A stretch of 64,000 nucleotides of DNA from Planobispora rosea. Lineage in GTDB: Bacteria > Actinomycetota > Actinomycetes > Streptosporangiales > Streptosporangiaceae. The notes under the pieces are model-generated. The model saw only the letters and a program-made list of their open reading frames with translations. It made no database searches and was not told the origin of the DNA. The position numbers and the translations under genes are program-made. The number at the start of each line of letters is the position of its first letter. Positions within the stretch are counted from its first letter, which is position 1. The stretch spans positions 1-64,000 of the forward strand of contig NZ_BMQP01000028.1 of the NCBI RefSeq assembly GCF_014648175.1, read 5' to 3'. Shown one piece after another: positions 24,016-32,411 of this stretch.

Positions 24016-24861
24016 ATGGCTCTAACCCAACAGGAGTTCGCCTTCGTAAGCGGGCTCGTCCGACGCGAGGCGGCGATCGTCCTCGAACCAGGCAAGGAAT
24101 ATCTGGTGGAGGCCCGGCTGCTGCCCCTGGCCCGGCGGATCGGCACCGTCACGGTGTCGGAGTTCGTCGCGCGGGCCCAGCGGGAGCGCACGCTGGCCGA
24201 CCAGATCGTCGATGCGCTGACCACCAACGAGACCTCGTGGCTGCGCGACCGTGAACCGTTCACCGCGTTCACCGATGTCGTGCTGCCCGACCTGATGGAG
24301 CGCCGCACCCCGACGCAGAAACTGCGTATCTGGTCGGCGGCCTGCTCCAGCGGGCAGGAGCCGTACGGCCTGGCCATGATGCTTGAGGAGAACCTCAAGA
24401 ACAGCATGCAGTACGAGATCCTGGCGACCGACATCTCCAGTGAGATGCTGGAGCGCGCCAAGAAGGGCCGCTACAGCCAGCTGGAGGTGAACCGGGGACT
24501 GCCCGTCCCCATGCTGGTGAAGTACTTCCAGCGGGCGGGCACCGAATGGCAGGCGAGCGACGCCCTGCGCCGCAACGTCTCCTTCCAGAAGGTGAACCTC
24601 GCGGGGAACCTGCCGGCGGTGCCGCCCTTCGACGTGGTGTTCCTGCGCAACGTCCTGATCTATTTCGACCTTGAGACCAAGCGCTCCGTGCTGCGGCGTA
24701 TCCGCAGCCTGATGCGTCCCGACGGCTGGCTCTTCCTCGGTGCAGCCGAGACCACCATCGGCATCGACGACGGCTACGAACGAGTCGTCGCCGGACGTGC
24801 GTCGGCCTACCGGCCACGCGCCGCGACCACTGCGCCGATCGGCGCGACAAGGAAGGGGTGA
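24016..24861 (+). CDS. cheR: CheR: chemoreceptor methyltransferase
   Basis: 281 residues from ATG 24016, four bases after cheB. The N-terminal helical domain precedes a Rossmann SAM-binding domain with the family motifs TTNETSWLRD (about 73-82) and WSAACSSGQEPYGLAM (about 108-123), and the later VFLRNVLIYF. It methylates MCP glutamates with S-adenosylmethionine, opposing CheB. The C-terminus ends shortly after the catalytic core with no TPR extension. The stop overlaps a GTG, but the next gene probably starts at the ATG six bases on. Confidence 0.95.
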   Translation: MALTQQEFAFVSGLVRREAAIVLEPGKEYLVEARLLPLARRIGTVTVSEFVARAQRERTLADQIVDALTTNETSWLRDREPFTAFTDVVLPDLMERRTPTQKLRIWSAACSSGQEPYGLAMMLEENLKNSMQYEILATDISSEMLERAKKGRYSQLEVNRGLPVPMLVKYFQRAGTEWQASDALRRNVSFQKVNLAGNLPAVPPFDVVFLRNVLIYFDLETKRSVLRRIRSLMRPDGWLFLGAAETTIGIDDGYERVVAGRASAYRPRAATTAPIGATRKG

Positions 24862-24866
24862 CCACC

Positions 24867-25256
24867 ATGCCCACCGCACTGGTGATCGACGACTCGCGAG
24901 CGATGCGCCTCATTCTGCGTCGCATCGTCACGCAGCTGGGCTTCGAGGTCCATGAAGCCGGCAACGGCAGGGAAGCCCTGGAACTGCTGGAAACACTGGA
25001 CCCAATGCCTCAGGTTGCGCTCATCGACTGGAACATGCCGGAGATGAACGGACTGGAGTTCGTCACGGCGGTCCGCTCCCAGGAGCGGTTCCGGCGGATG
25101 ACGCTGATGATGGTGACCACGGAGAGCGAGCACGGGCAGATCGTCCGCGCCCTCGCCGCCGGGGCGCACGAGTACGTCATCAAGCCCTTCACCCCTGAGG
25201 CCATCGCAGAGAAGCTGGCCCTCCTGGGCCTCGTACCGAGTGGAACCATGTCATGA
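24867..25256 (+). CDS. cheY: CheY-type receiver 1
   Basis: 129 residues. ATG 24867 is preferred because GGAAGGGG is well spaced for it but abuts the in-frame GTG at 24858. D8-D9 pocket, phospho-acceptor D54 in ALIDWNMPE, Thr pair in MMVTTES and Lys in VIKPF. The chemotaxis context suggests it carries the CheA signal to FliM. It overlaps the CheX gene (ATGA), so the phosphorylated regulator and its phosphatase are made together. Confidence 0.9.
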   Translation: MPTALVIDDSRAMRLILRRIVTQLGFEVHEAGNGREALELLETLDPMPQVALIDWNMPEMNGLEFVTAVRSQERFRRMTLMMVTTESEHGQIVRALAAGAHEYVIKPFTPEAIAEKLALLGLVPSGTMS

Positions 25257-25714
25257 CCACACCCACGATCGACGACCTCCAGGCCATCACCGAGCAGGTC
25301 TGGCTGTCCTACCTCGACCCCGAGGGGATCACGCCCTTCCTGCCCTCGGAGGAGAGCCCCGGCATGCCCTGCGTGCTCGCGACGGTCTCCGTGACGGGCG
25401 CCTGGGACGGGCACGTCGTCATGACCTTCTCCCAGAAGGCCTCCCGGCTGTCGGCCTCGGCCCTGCTGGGAATGGAGGAGGAGGAAGTCTCCATCGACGA
25501 TATCGCGGACGCGGTCGGCGAGCTCGTCAACGTGATCGGGGGGAACGTCAAGAGCCTTTTGCCTGACGGTTCCCTTCTCTCCCTCCCGCACGTGGCAACA
25601 ATCGACGAGGGCGTCAACAAGTGGCCTGCTGCGGTGGAGGTTTGCCGCCTGCAGGGAAGCTGGCAGAACGAGCCGATTGCGATCACCGTGTTGACCAGCA
25701 AGAGCTCTGGGTAA
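25253..25714 (+). CDS. cheX: CheX-family CheY-P phosphatase
   Basis: 153 residues. The ExxN catalytic signature of CheC/CheX phosphatases is seen in DAVGELVNVIGGNVK (about residues 84-98), followed by the conserved C-terminal beta segment. The Glu contacts the CheY phosphoryl region and the Asn positions the attacking water. No signal peptide or membrane segment. It overlaps the preceding cheY by four bases, and the second cheY starts 14 bases after its stop. Confidence 0.87.
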   Translation: MTTPTIDDLQAITEQVWLSYLDPEGITPFLPSEESPGMPCVLATVSVTGAWDGHVVMTFSQKASRLSASALLGMEEEEVSIDDIADAVGELVNVIGGNVKSLLPDGSLLSLPHVATIDEGVNKWPAAVEVCRLQGSWQNEPIAITVLTSKSSG

Positions 25715-25728
25715 GGAGACCTCACATC

Positions 25729-26091
25729 ATGAAGATTCTCATCGCAGACGACAGCCGGGTTATGCGCCAGATCGTCACGCGGACCCTGCGGCAGGCCGGT
25801 TTCGGTGGGCACGAGCTCATCGAGGCGGCCGACGGTCGCGAGGCTCACGATCTTGCCATCTCCCAGAAGCCCGATCTGGTGCTCTCGGACTGGAACATGC
25901 CGGAGATGACCGGCATCGAGGTTCTGCGGGCGCTGCGGGCGGGCGGAGTGGACGTGCCGTTCGGGTTCGTCACCTCCGAGGGAACCGACGAGATGCGGAA
26001 GATGGCTGAGCAGGCCGGTGCGCTCTTCCTGATCACCAAGCCGTTCACCGCGGACAACTTCACCGACGTTCTCGGTCCGATCCTGGGGTAA
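25729..26091 (+). CDS. CheY-type receiver 2
   Basis: 120 residues from ATG 25729 (AAGGAG upstream). D7-D8 pocket, phospho-acceptor D54 in LVLSDWNMPE, Thr in GFVTSEG and Lys in ITKPF are intact. It differs clearly from receiver 1: the segment around 63-80 reads RALRAGGVDVPFGFV, so it is a paralogue, not a recent copy. It may be a second output or a phosphate sink. It is followed nine bases later by another ExxN protein. Confidence 0.88.
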   Translation: MKILIADDSRVMRQIVTRTLRQAGFGGHELIEAADGREAHDLAISQKPDLVLSDWNMPEMTGIEVLRALRAGGVDVPFGFVTSEGTDEMRKMAEQAGALFLITKPFTADNFTDVLGPILG

Positions 26092-26100
26092 AGGCCTGCC

Positions 26101-26580
26101 ATGTCGACACTTCCGGTCCCGAAGGACGTCAAGGACCTGTTCGAGGATATGCTCGGCCGCCCCGTCACGGTGGGTGTCACCGACCCCGCGGTTGCCGCCG
26201 ACCTGAACAAGGCGGTGGTCGCCCTCTATGTCGACAACTCGCGCAAGCTGACAGCCGTCGTGGGCATGGACCTGAAACTGGCCTCCTACGCGGGCGCGGC
26301 CATCGGCCTGATCCCGCAGGGCGGCGCCGAGGCGTCCATCGAGGACGGTGAGCTGAGCCCGATGCAGGCCGACAACGTCAGAGAGATCTGCAACATCATC
26401 ACCAGCCTGCTCAACCAGCTGGCCCTGCCCCACCTGAAGCTGCACGAGGCGTACATGCCCGGCCAGAGCGCCCCGGCGGACGCCACGGCCCGCCTGCTGG
26501 CCCTCGGCGCCCGCCTCGACCTGCTGGTCGAGATCGGCGGGTACGGCAAGGGCAAGTTCTGGCTCTCCCTGGCCGGCTGA
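26101..26580 (+). CDS. CheX/CheC-like protein, last gene of the che operon
   Basis: 159 residues from ATG 26101. The stretch DNVREICNIITSLLNQLA (about residues 91-108) places Glu-x-x-Asn as in CheC/CheX, with a hydrophobic helix after it. The alternating strands VVGMDLKLASYAGAAIGLIP and RLDLLVEIGGYGKGKFWLSLAG fit the CheX-like alpha/beta fold. Overall similarity to the CheX gene upstream is low. A phosphatase or adaptor for receiver 2 is the best guess. A hairpin follows at 26621. Confidence 0.6.
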   Translation: MSTLPVPKDVKDLFEDMLGRPVTVGVTDPAVAADLNKAVVALYVDNSRKLTAVVGMDLKLASYAGAAIGLIPQGGAEASIEDGELSPMQADNVREICNIITSLLNQLALPHLKLHEAYMPGQSAPADATARLLALGARLDLLVEIGGYGKGKFWLSLAG

Positions 26581-26620
26581 CCGGCCCGCAGCCCGGCCGG
26601 ACAGGGAGCCTCATCCCGCG

Positions 26621-26651
26621 AGACGCCGTCCCTCCCGCAGGGGCGGTGTCT
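26621..26651 (+). terminator. Terminator after the che operon
   Basis: 13-bp stem (26621-26633 with 26639-26651, two G-U pairs) and a 5-base loop, 41 bases after the last che gene. The convergent PIN-domain gene ends at 26742. Confidence 0.65.
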
Positions 26652-26741
26652 CGGCGTGTCCGGCGTGTCCGGTGTCCGGTGTCCGCCCGAGGCTTCTCCG
26701 GCGGGCTCCGCACGGGGTCCGGCGGGGTTCGCTCCGGCGCC

Positions 26742-27161
26742 TCACCCCTCAGGGTCGGCGATCTCGACGATGTGCAGGGGTTCCTCGAAGGCCTGGGCCG
26801 CCTGCTCCCAATGCGATCGATCAAGGGTGAGAACGGGACAGATCGAGGCGTCGGCGAGAGCGGCGACGTGCGCGTCCCACGGGTCGAGCCCGGTACAGGC
26901 GATCGCGGACGCCAGGGCGATCCCGTGTTCGGGCTCGTGTGGTCCGGCGACGGTGATGTGCTCCATCGTGGCGATCCCGAGGAGCAGGTCGGCGGCGTCC
27001 TTGGATCCGGAGTCGAGAGAGGCTCCCGTGATCGCCAGGACGGACATGACCATGGACTGCCTCTCGGCGTCGAACCGGGCGATCATCTCCATGACGTCCG
27101 TGTCGCCCCGGGCGAGCTCGACGAGGACCCCGGTGTCGAGGATGAGCGGGGGGAGGGGCAC
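26742..27161 (-). CDS. VapC-type PIN-domain ribonuclease toxin
   Basis: 139 residues from GTG 27161, one base overlapping the antitoxin stop. PIN-fold acidic residues are in place: Asp9 in LILDTGVLVELARGD, Glu/Asp in the middle helix region, Asp in DPWDAHVAALA and TLDRSHW near the C-terminus. VapC enzymes cleave tRNA or rRNA with Mg2+ and are held inactive by the VapB partner. The first active-site motif is LDTGVL, close to the usual DTSVL. The gene follows its antitoxin as in most vapBC modules. Confidence 0.82.
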   Translation of the reverse strand: MPLPPLILDTGVLVELARGDTDVMEMIARFDAERQSMVMSVLAITGASLDSGSKDAADLLLGIATMEHITVAGPHEPEHGIALASAIACTGLDPWDAHVAALADASICPVLTLDRSHWEQAAQAFEEPLHIVEIADPEG

Positions 27162-27442
27162 TACGGAGTCCCTTCGGTGACGTCGGACGCCTCGGTGAGC
27201 TGTCGCTTGACGTGGGCCATCATCCGGTCGACCCGAGCGTGATCGGCTGCCTGCCGGGAACGGGCCAGGTGCGCCTGGAGGATCGCCCGGCGGCGGCGCT
27301 CTTCGCGGACGCGGGCAGCGAGAGCCTCGTTCACGTAGGCCGACAGGGACTTGACGTCGTCATCGCCGAGCCGGGAGCGGACGTATTCAACAAGATCGGG
27401 ATCGAGTGTGACGGCGATGCTGGGCTTGGCACGGCTGGTCAT
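27161..27442 (-). CDS. VapB-like antitoxin (ribbon-helix-helix)
   Basis: 93 residues from ATG 27442. N-terminal strand PSIAVTLDPDLVEYVRSRLG followed by SLSAYVNEALAARVREE is a typical ribbon-helix-helix DNA-binding domain; the Arg-rich C-terminal half would wrap the toxin. It should neutralise the PIN ribonuclease and repress its own promoter in the AT-rich stretch around 27445-27480 (TATGATCTTTTAGG). Confidence 0.78.
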   Translation of the reverse strand: MTSRAKPSIAVTLDPDLVEYVRSRLGDDDVKSLSAYVNEALAARVREERRRRAILQAHLARSRQAADHARVDRMMAHVKRQLTEASDVTEGTP

Positions 27443-27541
27443 GAATCTATGCTAATACTTCCCTATGATCTTTTAGGAATGTCAGAACCTCTTCCGTCTT
27501 CGCGTACGCATCCCCTCGCCGCGCCGTACGGCAGCGCGACT

Positions 27542-28435
27542 TCAGGCGGAGCTCGCGGACTGGTGGGCGGTGGCCAGGCGGGTGGTGCGGGCCAGGAGGG
27601 CGCGCAGCGGGTGGCCGCCGGGCAGGGCCGTGACGGCCGGGGCGGCGGCGAGGTCGGCCAGGAGCAGGCGGAGGCGGGCGGCCAGGTGCCGGGTCCGGGT
27701 GAGGTGGGCGGGGTCCCGGGGGTCGGCGGGGACACGGGAGAGGGACTCGGCCAGCTCGTCGAAGGACTCGGCCAGCTCGGGATCGGAGGCGGGAGCCGCT
27801 TCCGGGACGGTGGGACCGGAGGCGGGGACGGGGGCGGCGGCGAGGGGGCCGCGGTGCTCCGGTGGCCGCGTGGTGCGTGTCAGCCGGTCGCAGTGTTCCG
27901 GTGACTGCGCGGTGCGTGTCAGCCGGTCGCGGTGCTCCAGCAGCTGCGCCGTGCACGCCAGCAGGGCGGCGGCGTTGCGGTCCAGCCAGGCCCGCTCCCG
28001 TGACTCGCCGCGGCGGGCCGCCCGCTCGGCGACCTCGCTGCGGGGTGCGCCGCGCTCGGCGGCGGCGTGCCGGAGCAGGCGGTGCTGTACGGCCTGGCGG
28101 GACCGGAGCCCCAGGGCTGCCGCCAGCTCGCCCAGGCTCAGCCCGGACTCGACGCCCAGGGACAGCAGCCGGTGTTCGAGCCGGTCCAGGCGGCCGGGCA
28201 GGACCGGGATCGCCCGCCTGCCGTACTCCAGCAGGACCAGCGCGTCCAGCACGTCGCGCCGGAGCACCTCCCCGGGCACGCGCCGGTGGGCGGCGACGTA
28301 GGCGGCCACCTCCAGCGGACCGTCGGTCAGCGCCTCCAGGTCGGGGTCGTCGCAGCGGACACGACGGGCGGTGATCTCCTCGATGCGCCGCAGCGCCTCG
28401 GACTCCGGCACCGCGCGGACGGTTCTCGTGGGCAT
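27542..28435 (-). CDS. Hypothetical helix-turn-helix protein, probably autoregulated
   Basis: 297 residues from ATG 28435. Residues about 20-130 are helical; LSLGELAAALGLRSRQAVQHRLLR (about 100-123) looks like a helix-turn-helix of the sigma-70 region 4 / MarR kind. The middle has three imperfect repeats of an EHRDRLTRT unit (about 168-195). The C-terminus (about 230-290) is a leucine-rich helical bundle. I do not recognise the family. Its start codon lies inside a 29-bp perfect palindrome, so it most likely represses itself. No co-transcribed gene is apparent. Confidence 0.6.
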   Translation of the reverse strand: MPTRTVRAVPESEALRRIEEITARRVRCDDPDLEALTDGPLEVAAYVAAHRRVPGEVLRRDVLDALVLLEYGRRAIPVLPGRLDRLEHRLLSLGVESGLSLGELAAALGLRSRQAVQHRLLRHAAAERGAPRSEVAERAARRGESRERAWLDRNAAALLACTAQLLEHRDRLTRTAQSPEHCDRLTRTTRPPEHRGPLAAAPVPASGPTVPEAAPASDPELAESFDELAESLSRVPADPRDPAHLTRTRHLAARLRLLLADLAAAPAVTALPGGHPLRALLARTTRLATAHQSASSA

Positions 28436-28460
28436 GCGTCAATACTGTATTGACGCATGC
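28432..28460. promoter_or_regulatory. 29-bp perfect palindrome over the start codon
   Basis: Arms of 13 bp (28432-28444 and 28448-28460, GCATGCGTCAATA and its complement) around CTG. The ATG of the helix-turn-helix gene (28433-28435) is within the left arm. It is suited to tight operator control, or to a leader hairpin if transcription starts further upstream. Confidence 0.8.
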
Positions 28461-28623
28461 GTGCCGACGCCACGGCGGAGACGACGGGCCGACGGGGTAG
28501 GGGAAGACGGGCCGACGGGCGCGGAGGAAGAACTGGACTGAGCCGACGGTCATTGAGCCGACGGTCGTCCCGTGAACGGACGCCCGTCTCGTAAATGTCG
28601 GTCCTGCCGATCATCATGGCCGG

Positions 28624-29046
28624 GTGGACCTGAACTATTACGACACCCTCATCGCCGTCGCGGACGACTGCCCGGTCGATCACGCCGTGGAGCCGCCGCT
28701 GAGAGGCGGGAAGAAGACGGTCGCGGTGGTGCAGTTCGAGATGATCGACGCCGATCCGGGCGTCCTGACGCAGGAGGACGTGCTCTTCGAGAGCTGGCTG
28801 CGGCGTCAGGAGCCGGTGGAGCGGTCGGAGGCCGAGATCGAGGAGCTGCGCGCGCAGTTCTTCGCCAAGTCGCAGGCGTGCCTGCGGGCGTCGCCGCTGC
28901 CGAAGCAGTACGGCTGGGGCCTGCTCTTCGACCAGGCGGGCCGGGTGCGGCTGTGCCCGATGGAGTCGGCGGAGTATCAGCGCATCGTCGCCGGTGAGGT
29001 GGCGGATGTGAAGGTCCTCAAGGCGATGCGGTCCCGCCGCGCCTAG
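28624..29046 (+). CDS. DUF6157 family protein
   Basis: 140 residues from GTG 28624. The conserved pattern of this small soluble family is clear: NYYDTLIAVADDCPV at the N-terminus, KKTVAVVQFEMI in the middle, then SQACLRASPLPKQYGWGLLFD and VRLCPMESAEYQRI. No catalytic function is known for the family. It is monocistronic, divergent from the helix-turn-helix gene and convergent with MCP 3. A GCCGAT box lies just upstream but without a well-spaced -35 element. Confidence 0.85.
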   Translation: MDLNYYDTLIAVADDCPVDHAVEPPLRGGKKTVAVVQFEMIDADPGVLTQEDVLFESWLRRQEPVERSEAEIEELRAQFFAKSQACLRASPLPKQYGWGLLFDQAGRVRLCPMESAEYQRIVAGEVADVKVLKAMRSRRA

Positions 29047-29093
29047 AACCTTCGGATCTCCGCCGCGGCGAGGTACCGCCTGTCTCCGGCGGA

Positions 29094-29126
29094 TGCGACA
29101 GGCGTGCGACAGGCGTGCGACAGGCA
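29094..29126. repeat. Three 11-bp tandem repeats
   Basis: TGCGACAGGCR repeated at 29094, 29105 and 29116 between two convergent genes. No function evident. Confidence 0.6.
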
Positions 29127-29151
29127 CCAGTGGGAGACGCCGGAGAACACA

Positions 29152-29184
29152 CGGGCCCCGCCCTCGGGAAAAGGGCGGGGCCCG
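29152..29184. terminator. Bidirectional terminator between the DUF6157 gene and MCP 3
   Basis: Perfect 13-bp GC arms (29152-29164 and 29172-29184) with a 7-base loop containing GGAA. It lies 22 bases from the MCP stop. Confidence 0.85.
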
Positions 29185-29205
29185 CGTACTGCGCGGCGGG
29201 CCCGG

Positions 29206-30789
29206 TCAGAAGCGGAACCGGCCGACCAGCCGGCGCAGCTCACCGCTCATCGTGGCGAGCGTGTCGGCCGAGTGCTTCGACTGCTCGGCGCCGAGGCGGG
29301 TGCGCTCCACGACGGCGGAGACCCCGGAGATGCCGGAGGCGATCTGGGAGCTGCCGCCGGCGGCGCTGGAGACACCGCGGTTCATCTCGTTGGTGGTGGC
29401 CGTCTGCTCCTCCACCGCGCTGGCGATGGTCTGCTGCGCCTCACTGATCTTGCCGATCACCTCGGCGATCTGGTCGATCGCCGTCACCGCGTCGGCGGTG
29501 TCGCTCTGGATCGCCTGGACCCGCCGGGAGATGTCCTCGGTGGCCTTGGCGGTCTCCTGGGCCAGGTCCTTGACCTCCCCGGCGACGACCGCGAAGCCCT
29601 TACCGGCGTCGCCGGCGCGGGCGGCCTCGATGGTGGCGTTGAGCGCCAGCAGGTTGGTCTGCTCGGCGATGCTCGTGATCAGCTTGACCACGTTGCTGAT
29701 CTGCGCGGACGACTCCCCGAGGCGGGCGACGGTCTCGGTGGCCTCACCGACCTTGGCGACCGTCGCGTCGGCGACGGCGGCGGCGGCGGAGGTGTTGCGG
29801 GAGATCTCGGCGATCGACGCCCCCATCTCCTCCGATCCCCCGGCCACGCTCTCCAGGTGACGGGAGACGTCCTCGGCGGCGGAGGCGACCGACCGGACCT
29901 GGTCGGAGGCCTGCGCGGAGTCGCCGTTGAGGCTCTCGGCCAGCCCGTTCAGCCCGTCGGCGGCGCGGGCGACCTCGTCGGTGTTGCCGGCGATGCCGCG
30001 CAGGGTGCCGGAGATCCGCTCCAGCGCCTCGTCCAGCGCCGCGCCCATGCGGCCGATCTCGTCGCCGCGGTCGATGCCCAGGCGCGGGGTCAGGTCCCCG
30101 GCGGCGACCTTCTCCAGGACGCCCACGACGCGCTCGGCGGGCTTGCGCACCGAGCGGGTGAGCAGGACGGCGCACGCTCCCCCGAGCAGGACGGCGACGG
30201 CGGCCAGCAGGCCGGCGCGCCGGTCGGCGGCGTCACGGTTGTCGGCCAGGGCGGCGAGATGGGTGTTGCGCTCGGCCAGGACCGAGGCGTCGAAGGCCGC
30301 GGCGGCGTCCATGGCCTTGATGTAGGCGGGGGCCTCGACGACGTTGCTCAGCCGGACGGCCTCCTCGCGGTCGCCGGACTGCATGGCCGCCCACACCTGC
30401 TCGTCGATCCGGCCGAACTCCTCGAACCCCTCGCGGATCGTTGCGGCGGCCGCGCTCTGCTCCCCGGCCGAGGCCGTCGCCTCGGCCTGGTCCAGCAGGT
30501 CGGCGACCTTGTCGCGGGCGCCGAGGAAGAACTCGCGCTTGTCGTCCCTGGACGCCTCGGAGGCCGTGTAGGCGGTCTGCAGGCCGTACATGTCGGAGAA
30601 GCGGAACTGCAGCAGCGCCACCGTCCGGGCCTTGGGGTCGATCTCCTCGGCCACCCGGCGGGCCTGCTCGTTGAGGTCGCCGCGGACGGCGAAGCCGTCG
30701 ACGACGACCACGATCAGCAGCGTCAGGACGATGCCGAACCCGGCCCGGAGTTTCCAGCCGAGGGAAAGATCGCGGATGAACCGACGCAT
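29206..30789 (-). CDS. Methyl-accepting chemotaxis protein 3 (membrane)
   Basis: 527 residues from ATG 30789 (GAAGGTG upstream); an upstream in-frame start at 30849 would lie in the promoter. Membrane segments at about 14-34 and 182-201, helical-bundle sensor between them, HAMP about 202-255, signalling tip EQTNLLALNATIEAARAGD. A sigma-28 promoter lies 40 bases upstream and a terminator follows the stop, making it a single-gene unit. The sensor differs from those of the other MCPs. Tip-coding DNA is nearly identical to MCPs 1, 2 and 5. Confidence 0.94.
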   Translation of the reverse strand: MRRFIRDLSLGWKLRAGFGIVLTLLIVVVVDGFAVRGDLNEQARRVAEEIDPKARTVALLQFRFSDMYGLQTAYTASEASRDDKREFFLGARDKVADLLDQAEATASAGEQSAAAATIREGFEEFGRIDEQVWAAMQSGDREEAVRLSNVVEAPAYIKAMDAAAAFDASVLAERNTHLAALADNRDAADRRAGLLAAVAVLLGGACAVLLTRSVRKPAERVVGVLEKVAAGDLTPRLGIDRGDEIGRMGAALDEALERISGTLRGIAGNTDEVARAADGLNGLAESLNGDSAQASDQVRSVASAAEDVSRHLESVAGGSEEMGASIAEISRNTSAAAAVADATVAKVGEATETVARLGESSAQISNVVKLITSIAEQTNLLALNATIEAARAGDAGKGFAVVAGEVKDLAQETAKATEDISRRVQAIQSDTADAVTAIDQIAEVIGKISEAQQTIASAVEEQTATTNEMNRGVSSAAGGSSQIASGISGVSAVVERTRLGAEQSKHSADTLATMSGELRRLVGRFRF

Positions 30790-30828
30790 TGCCGCACCTT
30801 CTTCGAGGCGAGAGATGTTTCTCACTTC

Positions 30829-30854
30829 ATCGGCATTCATCCCTGTCATCTGAG
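30829..30854 (-). promoter_or_regulatory. Sigma-28 promoter of MCP 3
   Basis: Minus strand: CTCA (30851-30854), 16-base spacer, GCCGAT (30829-30834). Forty bases upstream of the ATG. Confidence 0.78.
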
Positions 30855-31007
30855 GACGCGCCGGGTGCGGCGACGGAGCAGACCCGGGCAGACACCGGCG
30901 GGTCCTGATACGTCCGGGCCCGCCGGGACGGGATCAGCCGGTCCCGACCCGCCGGTACGGGTCCGGATGAGCCCGGACCCGCAGGGACGGGCTCAGTCGG
31001 TACGGGC

Positions 31008-32102
31008 TCAGCGCCGCCCGGCCACCGCGGTGTCGGCGACCTCGGTGAGCCGCGCGGACTGGTCCTTCAGCTTCGCAGCGGCGGTCAGCACGGTCTCGGC
31101 CGCCCGGGAGGCGGCCTGGCCCGCGCCGGCGACCGTGGCCATTCCGCGGGACATCTCCGCGCTGGTCGCGCTCTGCTCCTCCACCGCCGCGGCGATCAGC
31201 GTCTGCTGCTCGGCGACGGCGTCGATCAGGCTGGCGATGCCGGAGATCCCGGCGGCGGCCTGGGTGCTCTCCGCCTGGATGCCCTCGATCATGTCGGTGA
31301 TCTGCGCGGTCGCCTCCGCCGTGCGGGCGGCCAGGTCCTTGACCTCGCTGGCCACGACCGCGAAGCCCTTGCCCATCTCACCGGCGCGGGCCGACTCGAT
31401 GGTGGCGTTCAGGGCGAGCAGCTTGGTCTGCTCGGCGATCTCGGTGATCAGTTTGGTGATGCTGCCGATCTGCCGGCTGGACTCCTGCAGCTGCTCCATC
31501 CGGCGCGTGGCGTCACGCGCGGACTCCACCGCCGTCGCGGTGCTGGAGGCGGCGCTGCTGACTCCCTGGGAGATCTCCTGGATGCTCCCGGTCAGCTCGG
31601 TGGAGCTCTGCGAGACGGTCTCCGCCTGACTCGCGCTGTCGCCCGCCGTGCGCGCCAGCTCGTCGCCCGCCTCGGCCAGGAGGGTGCTGGTCGCGACGAG
31701 TTCCTGGCTCAGGTCCCGTACGGCCTGGTCACCGCGCACCCGCTCCGTGGCGTCCTCCCAGGTCACGATGTATCCACCGGGAATCCGGTCGAAGCCCAGC
31801 GACCCGTAGGTCGTCTGCTCGCCGACCGTCAGGTTGGACAGCGCGGTGTAGGGGAAGGACGACGCCTTGCGCAGGTGGGTCTTGAGGCTCTCGGCCAGCG
31901 TCAGCAGCGCCTCCAGCCCGTAGGTGGCGACCGTGTCCTGCATGAGCTTGTCGGCCGCCTGGTTGCGGTACAGGACGTCACCGGTCTCGTTGACGATCAG
32001 CAGCACCGCGGGGGCCTTGTCCAGCACCGTCATCAGCGCCTCGCGGGACTGCAGCACCGGATGGACGTCCGTGCGTGCCCGGCGGGACCGCCACCATTTC
32101 AT
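31008..32102 (-). CDS. Cytoplasmic PAS-domain chemoreceptor (MCP 4)
   Basis: 364 residues from ATG 32102 (GAGGAG eight bases upstream). It has no membrane segment. A PAS-like domain (about 17-120; VLDKAPAVLLIVNETGDVLYRNQAA) leads straight into the receptor coiled coil. Its tip reads EQTKLLALNATIESARAGE, with Lys in place of the Asn found in the other four MCPs. It probably senses an internal cue such as redox, flavin or a small ligand. Only the signalling half resembles the other MCPs. Sigma-28 promoter upstream; transcribed alone. Confidence 0.93.
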   Translation of the reverse strand: MKWWRSRRARTDVHPVLQSREALMTVLDKAPAVLLIVNETGDVLYRNQAADKLMQDTVATYGLEALLTLAESLKTHLRKASSFPYTALSNLTVGEQTTYGSLGFDRIPGGYIVTWEDATERVRGDQAVRDLSQELVATSTLLAEAGDELARTAGDSASQAETVSQSSTELTGSIQEISQGVSSAASSTATAVESARDATRRMEQLQESSRQIGSITKLITEIAEQTKLLALNATIESARAGEMGKGFAVVASEVKDLAARTAEATAQITDMIEGIQAESTQAAAGISGIASLIDAVAEQQTLIAAAVEEQSATSAEMSRGMATVAGAGQAASRAAETVLTAAAKLKDQSARLTEVADTAVAGRR

Positions 32103-32138
32103 GTCTGAAGCTCCTCTAATTAGTTGTTCTCTACATGA

Positions 32139-32164
32139 ATCGGCGGCGACGGCTCCGAACTGAG
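32139..32164 (-). promoter_or_regulatory. Sigma-28 promoter of the cytoplasmic chemoreceptor gene
   Basis: Minus strand: CTCA (32161-32164), 16-base spacer, GCCGAT (32139-32144). It is divergent from the flhA promoter about 250 bp away. Confidence 0.78.
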
Positions 32165-32411
32165 CGACTCGGGCCCGCCGTGGACGGTCAGGCGATGCCT
32201 GCCGTGGAGCACGTCTCGGCGCAGGCGCCGGACGACAGGACGCAGCGGATCAACACAACTGGGCAACGGTGGCCGGATCCGTCTAATCCTCGCCCGGCCC
32301 CTGCCGATCGGGGGCACGAGATCGCCGGCTCCGCCCCGGCCGAGCCGCGCCGCGCCCTCCGGGCGCCGCGGCTCCTTGGCATGCCTTTTTTCACGACATC
32401 TCACGAAAAGT

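Noticed and set aside
28590..28612. GCCGAT box just upstream of the DUF6157 gene
   Set aside because: The nearest -35-like tetramer is CTCG at 14 bases; neither sequence nor spacing fits the sigma-28 pattern.
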